DNA of 64,000 bases from Scatophagus argus (lineage: Eukaryota; Chordata; Actinopteri; Scatophagidae). The position numbers were made by a program, and so were the translations under genes. Under the pieces are notes generated by a model. It did no database searches and was not told the DNA's origin. It worked only from the letters and a program-made list of their open reading frames with translations. Below are positions 11,108 through 22,559 of the stretch, one piece after another (position 1 is the stretch's first letter; each line of letters begins with the position of its first letter). Location of the stretch: positions 11,240,001 to 11,304,000 of the forward strand of contig NC_058494.1 of the NCBI RefSeq assembly GCF_020382885.2. The letters are read 5' to 3'.

Positions 11108-12477
11108 ATGAAGGGAAGCAAGATGATCTTTGCTCCGCTGTGTTTCCTGTTTTGTTGGATGCTGCCTGTAGACTCCATGACGGTGAGTTAACAGTGTGAA
11201 AATTTGGGAACGTCCCCAAAACGTAATGAGGAAACATGTTTACACAATTAGACTGAACACAGAATTTTGAGGCAAAGACATCAAATCAGAAAAAAGGGTT
11301 GCTACTATCAAAAAGTAAAGTCTGCATAAATACATAAAAATATATAAATAAACATGTAAGACACAAGGATACCCTGATGTTTGTAGAAGTGCTAGCTTTC
11401 AGTGTAATTTCATATTGTTCAATCTGTTATCCAAACAGGTTGAGGCACCAGTTATCACCAACAGCTCCTCTGCTGTGACATTGTGCAAATGGGAGTTTAC
11501 ATATAAGGTTGCAGTGTTGAGGGTTTTGCTTTGTTCAGTAAAACGTGTGATGGTGGTTGTCTGTGTCACCACTCAAGTGGCATCCCTGTTCTCCAGATCC
11601 TCCCTCAGGAGTTTATTTTCACCATCTAGATTTATAAGTTAACGATACAATACAAATTATTCACAATAACAAAGCAGAGTTTTAACAGTGCCTAATAATT
11701 ACCTCTCTCTTCATCTGTTTTCTTTATTTCCTTTTTTAGATCCGTTTCAACTTTACTGTACGAGATTTCAATCCAACCATCCCACTGAGCATGGTTGAAG
11801 ATTCAGTTGATGACATGTACTTCGGCTGCAATACAAAAATGATGAAAACGGTCAAAGACAAATACTTTGAGGAAGAAAGGCACATTCAACCATTTTCAGA
11901 GGCCTGGAAGAATACAGAAAAATGTGCCCAAAAAAATCTGAAACATAGCGAGGACAAGGCTCTGACCAAAGAGCACATGCAAGCAATCTGTGCTTATACA
12001 GCTGACAGTTTGTACTGGCAGTTTAATGAAGCAGTCCGGGAACAGGGGCACCTCTATGGCTCCTCCCAGTTCCAGTTCCACACTTTGCATTTCTGGCTGA
12101 CATCTGCCATACAGATCTTGAATAGCAATTACAACTGTCACAATACTTACAGACGAACTAGTGTTAAATTCACTGGCAAAGTTAACCAAATCATTCGGTT
12201 TGGTTTCTTTGCTTCCAGCTCTTACAGGACCGACTTAACCAACTTTGGTAGCGAGACCTGTTTTAAAATTAAGACCTGTTCAGGTGCTTATTTGAAAAAT
12301 TATTCATTTTTTGGTGACAAAGAGGCAGAAGTGCTCATACCCCCCTATGAGGTGTTCAACATAACTGAGATAATTAATGGCCAGGTGAAAATTCAAGGTC
12401 TGACTGATTGTAAAGCTGTCTATGTCTTAGAGAGTGTAGGAGTTAAGAGCAGTCTGAACTGCAAACTTGCATTATGA
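11108..12477 (+). CDS. Secreted arginine mono-ADP-ribosyltransferase (ART-2, unit A)
   Basis: Coding exons 11108-11182 and 11740-12477, phase 0 (donor GTGAGTT, acceptor TTTTTTAG), about 270 aa. Exon 1 encodes a 25-residue signal peptide (core MIFAPLCFLFCWML). In exon 2 the catalytic arginine pair lies at about 163-164 ('NTYRR'), the S-S-S turn at about 184-186 ('FGFFASSSY') and E-A-E at about 220-222 before 'VLIPPYE', so the R-S-EXE triad is complete. The protein ends 'LNCKLAL' without a GPI signal. Compared with the unit B partner it lacks 11 residues after 'CAYTAD'. A 5' UTR exon ends at 10983, and the ATG exon starts at 11106 after 'gactgcag'. The signal peptide and the mature region both differ clearly from ART-1, so this is a separate paralogue rather than an inverted copy. 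Confidence 0.88.
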
Positions 12478-12479
12478 CC

Positions 12480-14052
12480 TGTTTAAACTTTGTAACTTTC
12501 CTCTCGCAACTGAATGGATTAGAGGACATATACTTAAACATTCTCTGCAATCCATTTTAACTTCAGTCTTGGGGTTTGTTTGTTCGATCATTGTGGACTT
12601 ATGACACACCTGCCCAGAAACATGTCACTGATTACTGTGTACACACATTTTACTACTGGTAGTCATTAAACTGATTAATGCAATAATTATGGTTGTGTGG
12701 TTTCATTTCCATGTGTAATGTTTCACCCACTTACACTTAAGTTCAAAACCTAAAGCTGAAATTTAAGTTTCAGCATCACAATGAGATGGAGATGCTGCTG
12801 ATGAAGTTCTTAACTGACTGTGACCTAACTGAAAATAGACTAAGGCTAATAAAAAAATAGAGGAATAGTAACACAAGAGAAATACGTGGAAACATTTTCA
12901 AATGTCTGGAACCAGCCAGGAGCACATAAGGTATCAGATCGGTTCACTGTCTTTGTATGCATGATGATGATGATATCAGTCAATGTCATTTTTGCTGGAC
13001 TGGATTCAAACTGCTGCTGCTGGAAGAATATGTCATGGGAGAGTTGCTTCAGCCATGCTTCTTTCCCTACTTTACATCCACAATCTCCCCCTTTCTGCAT
13101 TCCCTCTCCTTTTCCCCTCACCCAATTCTCATTCCCCTTTCCTAACCTACTTGTTTTCACTCCTGCCTCCTGCTCTTTTCCCTACCTCACCATTCACACA
13201 TTTCCCCATACCTTTCTCCTTCCTTTCATTCTTCCTTCCACTTTGCCTTTTCCCTGATGTTATTTTTCCTGTTATATCCTCTGCTAATGTCTTTCTTTCT
13301 CCGCTCCCACATCTCTTGCATTTTTGCTTTTTATACATAACCTGTCCTCTGCAATCTTGGTGCCTCCCTTCCCACCCTCTTATTTTCCTTATCATCTCCA
13401 AACTCCACTTTTTGCTTTTGCTCACACTTTAAAGAATGCCACAGTTAAACCAAATATATGCTCTCCAGCAGTCCTTCCCATCCTCTTGCCAGCTTCCTAT
13501 TCCCTGTTTGCTTGCTCTCGCTCTCTGCTTCCGTCTCACAGTTTCCATACCTGGCTATGTCTGGTTTTTTTCTTGTCTTTCTGCTGGGCCTGAAGCACAA
13601 CAGGAGACTGATCGAGAATTTCCCCACCGCAGGACTAATAAAGATACATCTTATCTTCCAATTCTCTAAATGTTGCCTACCTACCTTTTTGTTTTATTAT
13701 TTTGTCTTCCTGAAAAACCAACACACCCTTATCCCCACCCTTGTATTGACTCTCAGAGCATCTCAGAGCATGATTTTGCAGTTCATTCCTCATTCCCCTC
13801 CTCTTGGTATCACTCCTGCATGCCCTGCCCTCCCTCCTGTAGCATCTTCTTTCGACGTCCTGGCAAAATAAAAGTAAAAGAAAAATGTCAAAAAAATAAA
13901 AAATAAAAAAAATTGTTGAAAAATTGTTACACCTGCACATTTCACACTATGAAAAGTCCAAGTTTGTGAAAATGTTTTTTTATGAGCAAATTCACTGGCT
14001 ATATAACAAAAGACACTATTAGAAACATGAATATATAATAATCAAAACATAA
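12480..14052. other. ART-2 3' flank and pyrimidine-rich spacer
   Basis: The first ~570 bases are the shared 3' flank with unit B, with a possible polyadenylation signal in the run 'taataaaaaaatag' near 12847. From 13050 to about 14050 the sequence is unique to this copy: a long C/T-rich stretch (13050-13560) followed by an A-rich tail near 13860-13920. The overlapping ORFs in several frames are what a pyrimidine-rich tract gives by chance, and I do not call a gene. Confidence 0.5.
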
Positions 14053-14585
14053 TGGCACAAGATCACTACTCTAATTTGCACTGAATGGCTACATATATTG
14101 TACAGGGCAGATGGCAAACAGCATGGTATGACAGTGTGTGGATGAGCAGGTTTCTCATGTCAGCGCTGTGGACAGAGCGCTCCATGGTGGCCATAGGATT
14201 ATGGTATGAGCTCATCAAATAAAAACAAAGAGAAGAGCACATTATATTGATGGCAGTTTTGAATGCATGGAGATACAGCAACAAGATCCTTAGGCCTATT
14301 GTGCCATACATCCACTGCCTACACCTCATGCTGCAGCATGATAACTTAATGTTGCAAGGATCTGTCCTGGAAGTTAAAAACATATTGGTTCTTCTACAGC
14401 CTGCAAACTCACTAAACAGGACACACTGTATGAGGCAAATGGTGGTCATAGTTTAGAGTGCACACAAAAGATTTGTCAGATTTTAAATAACATTTGCTAA
14501 AATGCATGTTAACAAACTCCTCTCATTTGCCAAGAACATCCACCAAAAAACAGATCTGTTCCTTCATCTTGCAAGAAATGGAAGC

Positions 14586-15215
14586 GTGGCGAGGTGTAAA
14601 CTATGGAGATTGTAGCTGCGACAACGCCACCTGGGAAATTACACCCCAGAAGATCTGAGAACAAAATATAAATCGAACCAGTCACACACCAGTTAAACAC
14701 ACACACCAAAATAAACCACTCGGCAAGATGGGTGAAACGGGGCAGGTTAGACCGTGCGGCAGGGCGACCAAAAGGAGAAAAGGATGGGGAGGTCCTCAAA
14801 AGAATCACCCCTGAAACTGCAAACACACGCACACAAAATCAAAAAAGGGCGATCGTGAAGAGCGCACCACCACCAGGAAGTAACTGCTGCAGGGAGCCCA
14901 CAGCACCTGGCAACAAAAGAAACAAAAGTTAATAAAACAAGCCCAAAAGTCCAGCAGAACTGGTGTGAATTAAGCAAATATTATACCTAAGTACAGAAAA
15001 AGGAAAGGAAAATGGAAAACAATTAAATAAACTGATCATGCAATAAAAGAAAGCCAACACAATTACAAAAAAGAACAATAACTACAGAAAACGGCGTAAT
15101 ACCACCAGAGCCCGTATCGGTTGGCGTGGGCACCATGCATTGTGCCGCCCCTCAATCAGGGCGCTCTGTGCGTTAACACAGTGCCATATAGTGGCAGGGA
15201 GAGAGACGACATGTC
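14586..15215. other. Insertion in unit B of unknown type
   Basis: Unit A reads 'aaatggaaggaaaaac' without a break (near 680). Here the same site is split at 'aaatggaag' and resumes at 'aggaaaaac' about 630 bp later. The inserted DNA is A-rich in the middle and has a GC-richer end ('gcccgtatcggttggcgtgg'). I see no transposase, no clear terminal repeats and no tRNA promoter boxes, so the family is open. Confidence 0.4.
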
Positions 15216-15464
15216 ACAGGAGGAAAAACAAAAGTGTTGCAGCTATATTTTAGTTTAGTATTATATTCATACTCCTTGAAAAATAGTTTGTTCTTCTGTC
15301 TGTGCAATATTCCCCACTCCTCACTTGTAAAATTAATGAATGTATGTAGTAGATTTCTGTTAGCTGAATTGGATTTAAGAGCAAAATCCCCCAAATGAAA
15401 TAATATAAAACAATTGCAGAGAAAACAATAAGTTAACAAACAAAATGAAATATTGCATTGTTTC

Positions 15465-16375
15465 TAACTTTTCAGCAGCAGTTGCATCCTTCCAGAGTGC
15501 TGCAATAGATGAACAAATCAAAGGCCTGCTCTAAACTATGATCTGCAAATATCGCTTCTGTTCTCAATTCACATATACAGTAAATACTGCTGAGAATTTG
15601 TATCAGTTTTATATTGCATATATGATTGAATTTGACTTGGCTGCAAGAGAAATATAGCAAAAAGCAACACTTTGTGATTGTCAGCTTTGACATTAGTCCT
15701 GCTTGTGTTTCATCAGTCACATTAAAGACTTTGGCCACTTGGGGGCCATAAGAACATGCAGTAAGCAAACTATTGTCTCACCCCTGCACTGGTGAAGGCA
15801 CTTAGAAATGACAAGGATGTACAAAATGTAACCCAGGATCTGTGTTTCCTTTTCAGTTGATGGTGAACTTTAACTTTAACAAACAGTTTACTATTTATTC
15901 TACTATTACAGGTTATTATCAAGGTGCTCAGTGCATTTTTAAGTTGAGCAAAAGTTCACACCTCATTTCCTCTGGATGCTGCAAAGGAGGGGAGAAAGGG
16001 GTGAGTCAATCCAGTGGGGAAAGTGAGCCACCCTCTATATCTCAGTAACCATAAGAGAAATAATCATTTGACCACAAATGAAGGAAGTACAGTTTACATT
16101 AGTCAGTACATCTTAGACTCATGCAGGAGGCAGAGGAGACAAACCTGTCCAGATGAGTTTTGTCAAAACTGGGGATTGTGGCATAAAATGTGCCAAAGAT
16201 GTTTTGGCAGGTTGAGTCAATGGCTCAGTTTAACTGCAAAAGTTTAAATATGATATACATACATACAGAGGGCAGGAAGTCAAGTGTCTGTGTTCTAGTA
16301 GGACCTTTGTTCTGTACTTTTGTCCCAATAGTGTAAAATGTTGCCCATAATCAATAAACAAAAATCATATTTCTG
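15465..16375. repeat. Local duplicate block, first copy
   Basis: Matches unit A 975-1870 and the second copy at 18282-19161. All three carry the same non-coding landmarks ('gactttggccacttggggg', 'tgctgcaaaggaggggag'). Together with the second copy it brackets the mobile-element nest at 16388-18281. Confidence 0.8.
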
Positions 16376-16387
16376 TTATAACTGTTC

Positions 16388-16617
16388 TGTTGAACAACCA
16401 ATAAGAGAGAGAGAACATGGACCCTATCCTTCTCTCTCTCCACTTTCCAGCCTGGTCTGCAGGTCTCAGTATAAATATCAATAGTCAGACATCTTTTTGT
16501 AGGTGGTAAATTTCATTCATTACACATTGCACCCACTTTTGTATATTAATTATCTGCCCTTTGCCTAGCACTAATCATAAAATGGCAACATTTAAACTTC
16601 TTGACTCTTTTTGATCA
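16388..16617 (+). repeat. Solo LTR-like repeat, copy 1
   Basis: About 230 bp with TG...CA ends ('tgttgaacaacc' to 'tttttgatca'), a TATA-like 'cagtataaatatc' about 100 bp in and an 'ataaaatgg' polyadenylation-like signal near the end. These are the layout of a solo LTR. A close relative lies at 56034-56265. No matching target duplication and no internal coding region were found, so it could also be another kind of short element. No gene parts are present. Confidence 0.45.
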
Positions 16618-16952
16618 GGGGCTCATTTCATGAAGCAGGTTATGTGGAAACTCTGAGTATGTTAAGCATGAAATCAGCGCGTTTCAAGAAGCGAGGTAAG
16701 TTAACCCGAGGTAAGTTAAGGAGTAAGTTAAGCCTGTTTCATAAAGCGAGGTAACTCATACTCAGAGTTTGTACCTTAGTCTGTGAACATAACCTGGTCG
16801 GGAGCAGGTTTTATCCCAGAAACCCCGAGTTTGTCTCTGACTCTTCCCCTTTACGGAACATAAGTCTGAACCGTTTCCTTATTCACTGAGTCTCCGTCGA
16901 ACCTGCTAAGTTTACGAAAACCGAATGTCCGTTTCTGGAGGAGCCTGTAGAC

Positions 16953-17156
16953 CAGGCATGTCAAACTGGTCCACAGGAGGGCTGGTGTGGCTGCAGGTTT
17001 TCTTTCCAACCAAGTAGCAGCACACCAGACTTGACTCATTTAATCAACTGATATCCGTCTTCAGACAGTTGATTGGTCAAACCATGTGCTCTTGGTTGGT
17101 TGGCACAAAAACCTGCAGCCACACCGGCCCTCCTGTGGACCAGTTTGACATATGTG
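16953..17156. mobile_element. hAT-type MITE inside the Harbinger element
   Basis: 204 bp with long terminal inverted repeats: after the first ~7 bases, about 42 bases at each end ('gtcaaactggtccacaggag' onward) are inverted copies with one mismatch. It is flanked by a perfect 8-bp target duplication CTGTAGAC (16945-16952 and 17157-17164), the hallmark of hAT transposition, and starts with CAGGCATG. It has no coding capacity. Confidence 0.85.
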
Positions 17157-17239
17157 CTGTAGACGAAGAAGCAATGTCGGGCGAGGATTTTCCGAGCACG
17201 TCTGGGTAATTTTTCATACTCTCCCGACGACCATTGCAC

Positions 17240-17452
17240 GTCTGCCTGTCCTGGGTGAGGGATCCCTCCTCTGTTGCTCACCCCGAGGTTTCTTCCATTT
17301 TTTCCTGTTAAAGGTTTTTCTGGGAGTTTTTCCTTAATCGATGTGAGGACCGAAGGGCAGAGGATGTTGCTGATGCTATGTTAAGCCCTTTGAGACAAAC
17401 TGCTTGTAAAAATGGGCTATACAAATAAAGTTGACTTGACTTTTTATTTGAG
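17240..17452 (+). repeat. Short interspersed repeat with LINE-like tail
   Basis: Contains the common teleost string 'cctgttaaaggtttttctgg' and ends 'gggctatacaaataaagttg' followed by 'acttgac'. This resembles the 3' part of a non-autonomous retroposon. It interrupts the transposase region of the Harbinger element. Boundaries approximate. Confidence 0.5.
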
Positions 17453-18281
17453 CGTTATCGTTTTTCGTTGCAGTCACTGCAATACATTCACAACCTCATC
17501 CGTCCTCTTATCGCTCACATCACCCATCGTGGCCGTGAACTCACCACTGAACAGATACTTTGTGTTGCTCTACATTTCTGCAAATGGGAGTGTTTTATAC
17601 AACACTGGAGATGCAGAGCACATAAGTAAAGCAGCTGTTTGCAGAGCTGTCAGAAAGGTGAGCCTCGCTCTGAAACGGTTTCTCTCAGTTTGTCTTGTTT
17701 TTCCTGGCCACAAGCCTGTGACAGCCATCAAATGGTATTTCGGGTAAATAATTTCAAATGAATAATAATTTTTCATTTAACATGTTGCTGAGACCTCTGG
17801 GAGCAAAATTTGAATGTCTTTTAGGATTTCCCAATGTGATTGGCTGCATTGATGGCACTCACATTCCTATCACTGCTCCTTCACAAAATGAATATTATGT
17901 GAATATGAAGTCCTCCCACAGATTTCAACTAACCATCTCTGTATATATCAGTCTACTCTGAGCAACAGACTGGACTGTGGCAAGTGGCCTGAAACACTGC
18001 ACTGGTGGCTGTTTGTCACTGTAAAGATCTTTGTCTAGTTTGTCTGTGAAAAATATCAGTACTAAATAAATGTGACTTGCAGGAGAGATTAAGGGCTTCC
18101 TTCTGGGTCATAATCCCTTACCCAGACCCTCAACCAGGCCCCCAGCAGCACTTCAATGTGGCACACGGCAGGACCAGAGCCAGGCCAGAGCCAGGCCAGA
18201 GATGATAGAGATGACTGTAGACCTGTTGAAAGCCTGTTCCCAGTGCTTACATCATCTCAGAGTAACCCCTGAGAGAGTGAG

Positions 18282-19161
18282 ATGTTTCTAACTTTCAGCA
18301 GCAGTTGCATCCTTCCAGAGTGCTGCAATAGATGAACAAATCAAAGGCCTGCTCAAAAGTATGATCTGCAAATATCGCTTCTGTTCTCAACTCACATATA
18401 CAGTAAGTACTGCTGAGAATTTGTATCAGTTTTATATTGCATATATGATTGAATTTGATTTGGCTGCAAGAGAAATATAGCAAAAAGCAACACTTTGTGA
18501 TTGTCAGCTTCGACATTAGTCCTGCTTGTGTTTCATCAGTCACATTAAAGATTTTGGCCACTTGGGGGCCATAAGAACATGCAGTAAGCAAACTATTGTC
18601 TCACCCCTGCACTGGTGAAGGCACTTAGAAATGACAAGGATGTACAAAATGTAACCCAGGCTCTGTGTTTCCTTTTCAGTTGATGGTGAACTTTAACTTG
18701 TTAGCAAACAGTTTACTATTTATTCTACTGTTACAGGTTATTATCAAGGTGCTCAGTGCATTTTTAAGTTGAGCAAAAGTTCACACCTCATTTCCTCTGG
18801 ATGCTGCAAAGGAGGGGAGAAAGGGGTGAGTCAATCCAGTGGGCAAAGTGAGCCACCCTCTATGTCTCAGTAACCATAAGAGAAATAATCATTTGACCAC
18901 AAATGAAGGAAGTACAGTTTACATTAGTCAGTACATCTTAGACTCATGCAGGAGGCAGAGGAGACAAACCTGTCAAAACTGGGGATTGTGGCATAAAATG
19001 TGCCAAAGATGTTTTGGCAGGTTGAGTCAATGGCTCAGTTTAACTGCAAAAGTTTAAATATGATATACATACATACAGAGAGCAGGAAGTCAAGTGTCTG
19101 TGTTCTAGTAGGAGTTTTGTTCTGCACTGTTGTCCCAGCAGTGTAAAAAGTTGCCCATAAT
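18282..19161. repeat. Local duplicate block, second copy
   Basis: Third version of the unit A 975-1860 block and second in unit B. It starts abruptly at 'gatgtttctaactttcagcag' against the end of the Harbinger relic and continues into the rest of unit B through a SINE insertion. It has a small internal deletion relative to the other copies near 18973 ('acctgtcaaaactgg'). Confidence 0.8.
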
Positions 19162-19527
19162 ATATCCATCCATTTTCTATATCGCTTATCCGTCAGGGTA
19201 GCGGGGGAGCTGGAGCCTATCGCAGCTGACTACGGGCGAGAGGCGGGGTACACCCTGGACTGGTCGCCAGTCAATCGCAGGGCCAACACACAAAGACAGA
19301 CAACCACACACTCTCACATTCACACCTAGGGGCAATGTAGAGTAGCCAATTAACCTAATGTGCATGTTTTTGGTATTGTGGGAGGAAGCCGGAGTACCCG
19401 GAGAAAACCCACGCAGGCACAGGGAGAACATGCAAACTCCACATAGAAGGGCCCAGACCGGGATTCGAACCTGGAACCCTCTTGCTATAAGGCGACAGTG
19501 CTAACCACTGCACCACCGTGCCGCCCT
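19162..19527 (-). mobile_element. tRNA-derived SINE
   Basis: Read on the minus strand it begins 'gggcggcacggtggtgcag', holds an A-box-like 'tggtgcagtgg' and a B-box 'ggttcgaatcc' (polymerase III promoter), and ends in the body and (ATGG)-type tail 'aaaatggatggata'. It is flanked by 12-bp target duplications 'gttgccc(a/g)taat' (19150-19161 and 19528-19539). The other two copies of this block lack it (unit A near 1850; first copy near 16341). Confidence 0.85.
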
Positions 19528-20446
19528 GTTGCCCGTAATCAATAAACAAAAATCATATTTCTAATTAAATACAGAAATGTGCCGAAAGGCCTTTTGAACT
19601 GAAAATGATATTCACTTCTAACACCTTGTTGGTGGATTTTCTTCTGTTATTCAAACAGGAAACCAAACTTTGCTGTTTAAAGCTTTATTTAAGTCATTCA
19701 GAAAGTTTCAAATTAAAAAATGAGTTACACATAATGAAAAAGGTAAAAGTACATCGGAAACACCTTTTACAACTTGTGAATCCTTCCACATATTGATAGA
19801 ATAATATGAAGCTTAGCGAAAGTTCAATCAGGAAGACTCTCTTTGCTTGTGCCCTTTAAGTCACAAGCGTTTTTCCACGATCCATTAGTTCCAGATGTCT
19901 TTCTTCCCCCTTCCAATCACAGCCTGTCATGTTTCTCCTACAGCCAATTGCTAGCAAGCTGTCAGATTTTAAAAGTGTTCTCTCTCTCTCCACTGTCATT
20001 CAGCTGTCTGTTCAGCCCCGTGAATATTTGCGTCCCACCTACACCCCTTCACCACCTCCACTGCAATGTCTGGCCATCTTCAGTCAAATCCTCCATCTTC
20101 AAGTTACCCTTGCACGCAGTCAGCATCACTCGTCATTATCACCACCAGCATTTAGGCACGCATGCAAAGTAGACCCTTTGCACCTCTTTCGTCTGAGAGT
20201 TTCCAGTGGAGATCAACTGGACAACGCGCCATTTTGTTCTTCACAAATAATTAATTTTACTTGAAATATCTCATTCACTTTTGATTCTTATTAGTCTCTC
20301 CTGATTGAAATGATGAGGAAGCATAAAAACTCAAGCCTGGTATAATTAAACTAACCCTGAACATGAATATGTGGGTTGAAGAAAATGTATGCATATATAT
20401 ATTATGAGTGTAGGATTGTGTGCACATGGTTACATGACTCAACTCC

Positions 20447-22137
20447 TCACTTAGTTTTCACTTTGCTCCACCGATTGAAGAACCACTTATCATTGGCTTG
20501 GTTTGCCACTTGGCAGTTTAGGTTGCTTTCAATTCCATCACTCTCCAGGATATACACAACCTTACAGTCATTCAGACCTTCTACAGATTTATCCTGTATT
20601 TTTTCTTTTATCTTGAACTTCTCATATGGTGGGATGAGCACCTCTTGCTCTTTGTCTTCAAGGTATGGATATTTTTTCAGAAAAGCACCATAACAGGTTT
20701 TAATTTTAAAGCAACTCTTGTTACCAAAGTAGGTCAGCGTTGTGTTGTAAGAGCTAGAGGCAAAGGAACCAAATCGAATTGTTTGGTTGACATCACCAGT
20801 AAAGGTACAAGTGGTTCTGCGGTAACTGGTGTGACATTTCTTCTCATTATTGAGGGTCTGCACTGCGGATGTCAACCAAAAATGTAAGGAGTGAAATTTG
20901 AAGGCAGTGCGGTAGATAGTCCTGTTCGTCCGCACTGCAGTATTAAACGTTTTATAAAACTTGTTATAATCAGATGTATAAACACAAATTGCTTGCATAT
21001 GATCCTTAGTTAGAGCCTCATCCTCGTTCTCATTTTTTTGATATTCTAAAGATTCTTTTGTACAGCTTTCTGCCCTTTTCCAGACCTCCCCAAAAGTTTC
21101 GTTTTTCTCTTTTTCAAAGTATGTGTTGATCTTTTTCATCATGTTTTCATTGCAGCCAAAGTACATGTCATCAACAGCGTCTTCAACCATGTTCAGTGGT
21201 ATGCTCTCCTTTTCCTCTGAGATTAAACTGATCTGGAGGAGAAAAAAGAAAAGTTGAGAGAGAAGGTGAATTCCACATTTTCTGTATGGTTTATGGTTTT
21301 GCTTTGCACACTTGTGCACAGGGTTCAAGCTTTAGTGCTGTCTTGTGTGGGATTGAAGGCAGTTTGGAAATGCATGGTGATAGTGTGGATTATTTCGGGG
21401 CTCATATGTTAATACTGGAACTCAGATTAACAAAGATTAACTTCCTGGCACAAGATGGAAGTATTAATATAATATTAATCCTTGCAGGGCTGAGAGAACT
21501 TACTCATTCACAGAGGTATAGATCTCATGCAGAAGCTGGTTTGCAGTTAGCTCCCCCAGCTGAGAGTGGAAACTGTCCTCTTTAAGAGCCCTGAACTGGC
21601 AACTGTTGCTTGTTTTCAAAGTGCTTGTGAATGCTAAACACAGAACTATGGAAACACCACCTGCACACATGCACTTTTGCTTTCATACATTACTGATGCT
21701 AATACATGGTCCAGTATTTGAGTGAGCAGCAATGGTATTATTCACATGAGAGAAACATTCATTCTGAGTAACTCTTTAGAAACTACCTATCTGGAGGACA
21801 GTATTCAAGAATTAATGCTGTCTGAAAAATAGAAACTGTTTGATCTCATAATTAGAAGATTAAAAAATTTGATTTGTTGTTATATTAAGATTGTATAAAT
21901 TGATGCTTCTCCCCTAAGAGTATATTTATTCATGTGGATAATTTAGGAAATAAATAAATGAATGTATTTTGCCTTAAATATGTGTGAACACTCTGAACAT
22001 TTGTCAAGTTTGAAATATTTCCACAGATTTTTACATAGTTTAGATTTAACTTGGCCACTTACTCTCTCAGAACCTGCAGTCTGCATGCAGCAAAGGAACA
22101 AACACAGCAGAGCAACAATCTGCATGTTTTCCTTCAT
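20447..22137 (-). CDS. Secreted arginine mono-ADP-ribosyltransferase (ART-3, unit B)
   Basis: Unit B counterpart of ART-1. Coding exons 22137-22063 and 21232-20447, phase 0, about 286 aa. The 25-residue signal peptide is nearly identical to ART-1 and ends in 'SER' instead of 'SEK'. R-S-EXE is complete: Arg-Arg at about 163-164, S-S-S at about 184-186 (S-T-S in ART-1) and E-Q-E at about 220-222. It is shorter than ART-1 by six residues after 'VYTS', where ART-1 has an extra 'NHIYDNKSHDE'-type loop. Many differences alter surface residues and sequons (for example C in 'TTCTF'), while the NAD-binding core strings are kept, as expected for a gene under selection to stay functional but diverging outside the core. 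Confidence 0.88.
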
Positions 22138-22403
22138 CACAGGAGGAAGGCCGACAGCTTCTGAACGTACACACACATAACACATCCATGAAACACATTT
22201 CAGCAACAATAATAATACATATATATATATACATATATATAATAAAACATTTTAGTCAAATCTCTTGTTTGGTCATACTTAAAAGAACTTTTGACAAAAG
22301 AACTTACTCGTGTTTCAGAGGAGAACGTGTTGCGCAGGCTTCAGATTGAAAGCCATCAGATTGTGTCTTCCCGACACAATAAGGTGTGAATTTTCATGAC
22401 TCT

Positions 22404-22411
22404 TATATATC
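22404..22411 (-). promoter_or_regulatory. TATA box of ART-3
   Basis: Minus-strand 'GGATATATAAG' lies upstream of a 5' UTR exon whose donor (ACGA|GTAAGT) falls near 22312. It corresponds to 5262-5270 in unit A. Confidence 0.5.
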
Positions 22412-22559
22412 CTGCCTGGTTCAAGACACGTCACCAAATCTTCACACTCACGTGCATATTTGTCACATGCACAATCACACATACTAAATGTAAATGTGTG
22501 TGTATGTGATATGGGTGAGTATGAGTGGATTTTGACTTTACCATGCTGTATCCTCTGGG

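Larger units (their letters stand above)
131..13050. repeat. Segmental duplication, unit A
   Basis: Unit A aligns along almost its whole length with unit B (14053-27967), in the same order and orientation: non-coding left part, minus-strand ART (2791-5049 with 20447-22160), intergenic block, plus-strand ART (11106-12477 with 25998-27400). Most blocks look more than 90% identical by eye. Unit A alone carries a piggyBac-like insertion (4348-4862), a LINE-rich block (about 5449-7030), a short SINE tail (7633-7740) and an extra ~480 bp near 8840-9370. The right edge lies near 13050, where similarity stops abruptly inside 'catgggagagttg'. Confidence 0.85.
16618..18281 (+). mobile_element. PIF-Harbinger DNA transposon, degraded and with nested insertions
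   Basis: The left end has the hallmark string of fish Harbinger elements ('aagcaggttatgtggaaac', repeated 'gaggtaagttaa' blocks). Transposase pieces follow on the plus strand: 'GDAEHISKAAVCRAVRKV' near 17603-17657, 'VFPGHKPVTAIKW' near 17698-17736, '[16 protein letters not shown]' near 17825-17872 including a DDE-domain Asp, and a C-terminal 'HHLRVTPERV'-like piece near 18250. The frame is broken at several points and the right terminal repeat is not visible, the element ending where the duplicate block begins. Two later elements sit inside it (16953-17156 and about 17240-17452). Confidence 0.8.

Noticed and set aside
11441-11512. Possible alternative coding exon between the two ART-2 exons ('gttgaggcaccagttatc...', behind a 'ccaaacag' acceptor)
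   Set aside because: The copy in unit B (about 26331-26400) lacks one base in the middle, so the frame is not kept, and the phase-0 junction of the flanking exons works without it.
13050-13940. Overlapping ORFs of 60-149 aa on both strands
   Set aside because: They come from a pyrimidine-rich tract that lacks stops by composition; Ser/Pro/Leu/Phe-rich translations in several frames at once are not evidence of a gene.
16385-18281. A full-length retroelement bounded by the LTR-like repeat
   Set aside because: Only one LTR-like copy is present here, and the DNA next to it is a Harbinger DNA transposon, not retroelement coding sequence.
19502-19527. A genuine tRNA gene at the B-box-containing sequence
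   Set aside because: The boxes belong to a SINE head; there is no cloverleaf-length transcript unit with anticodon arm, and the sequence continues into the SINE body with target duplications on both sides.
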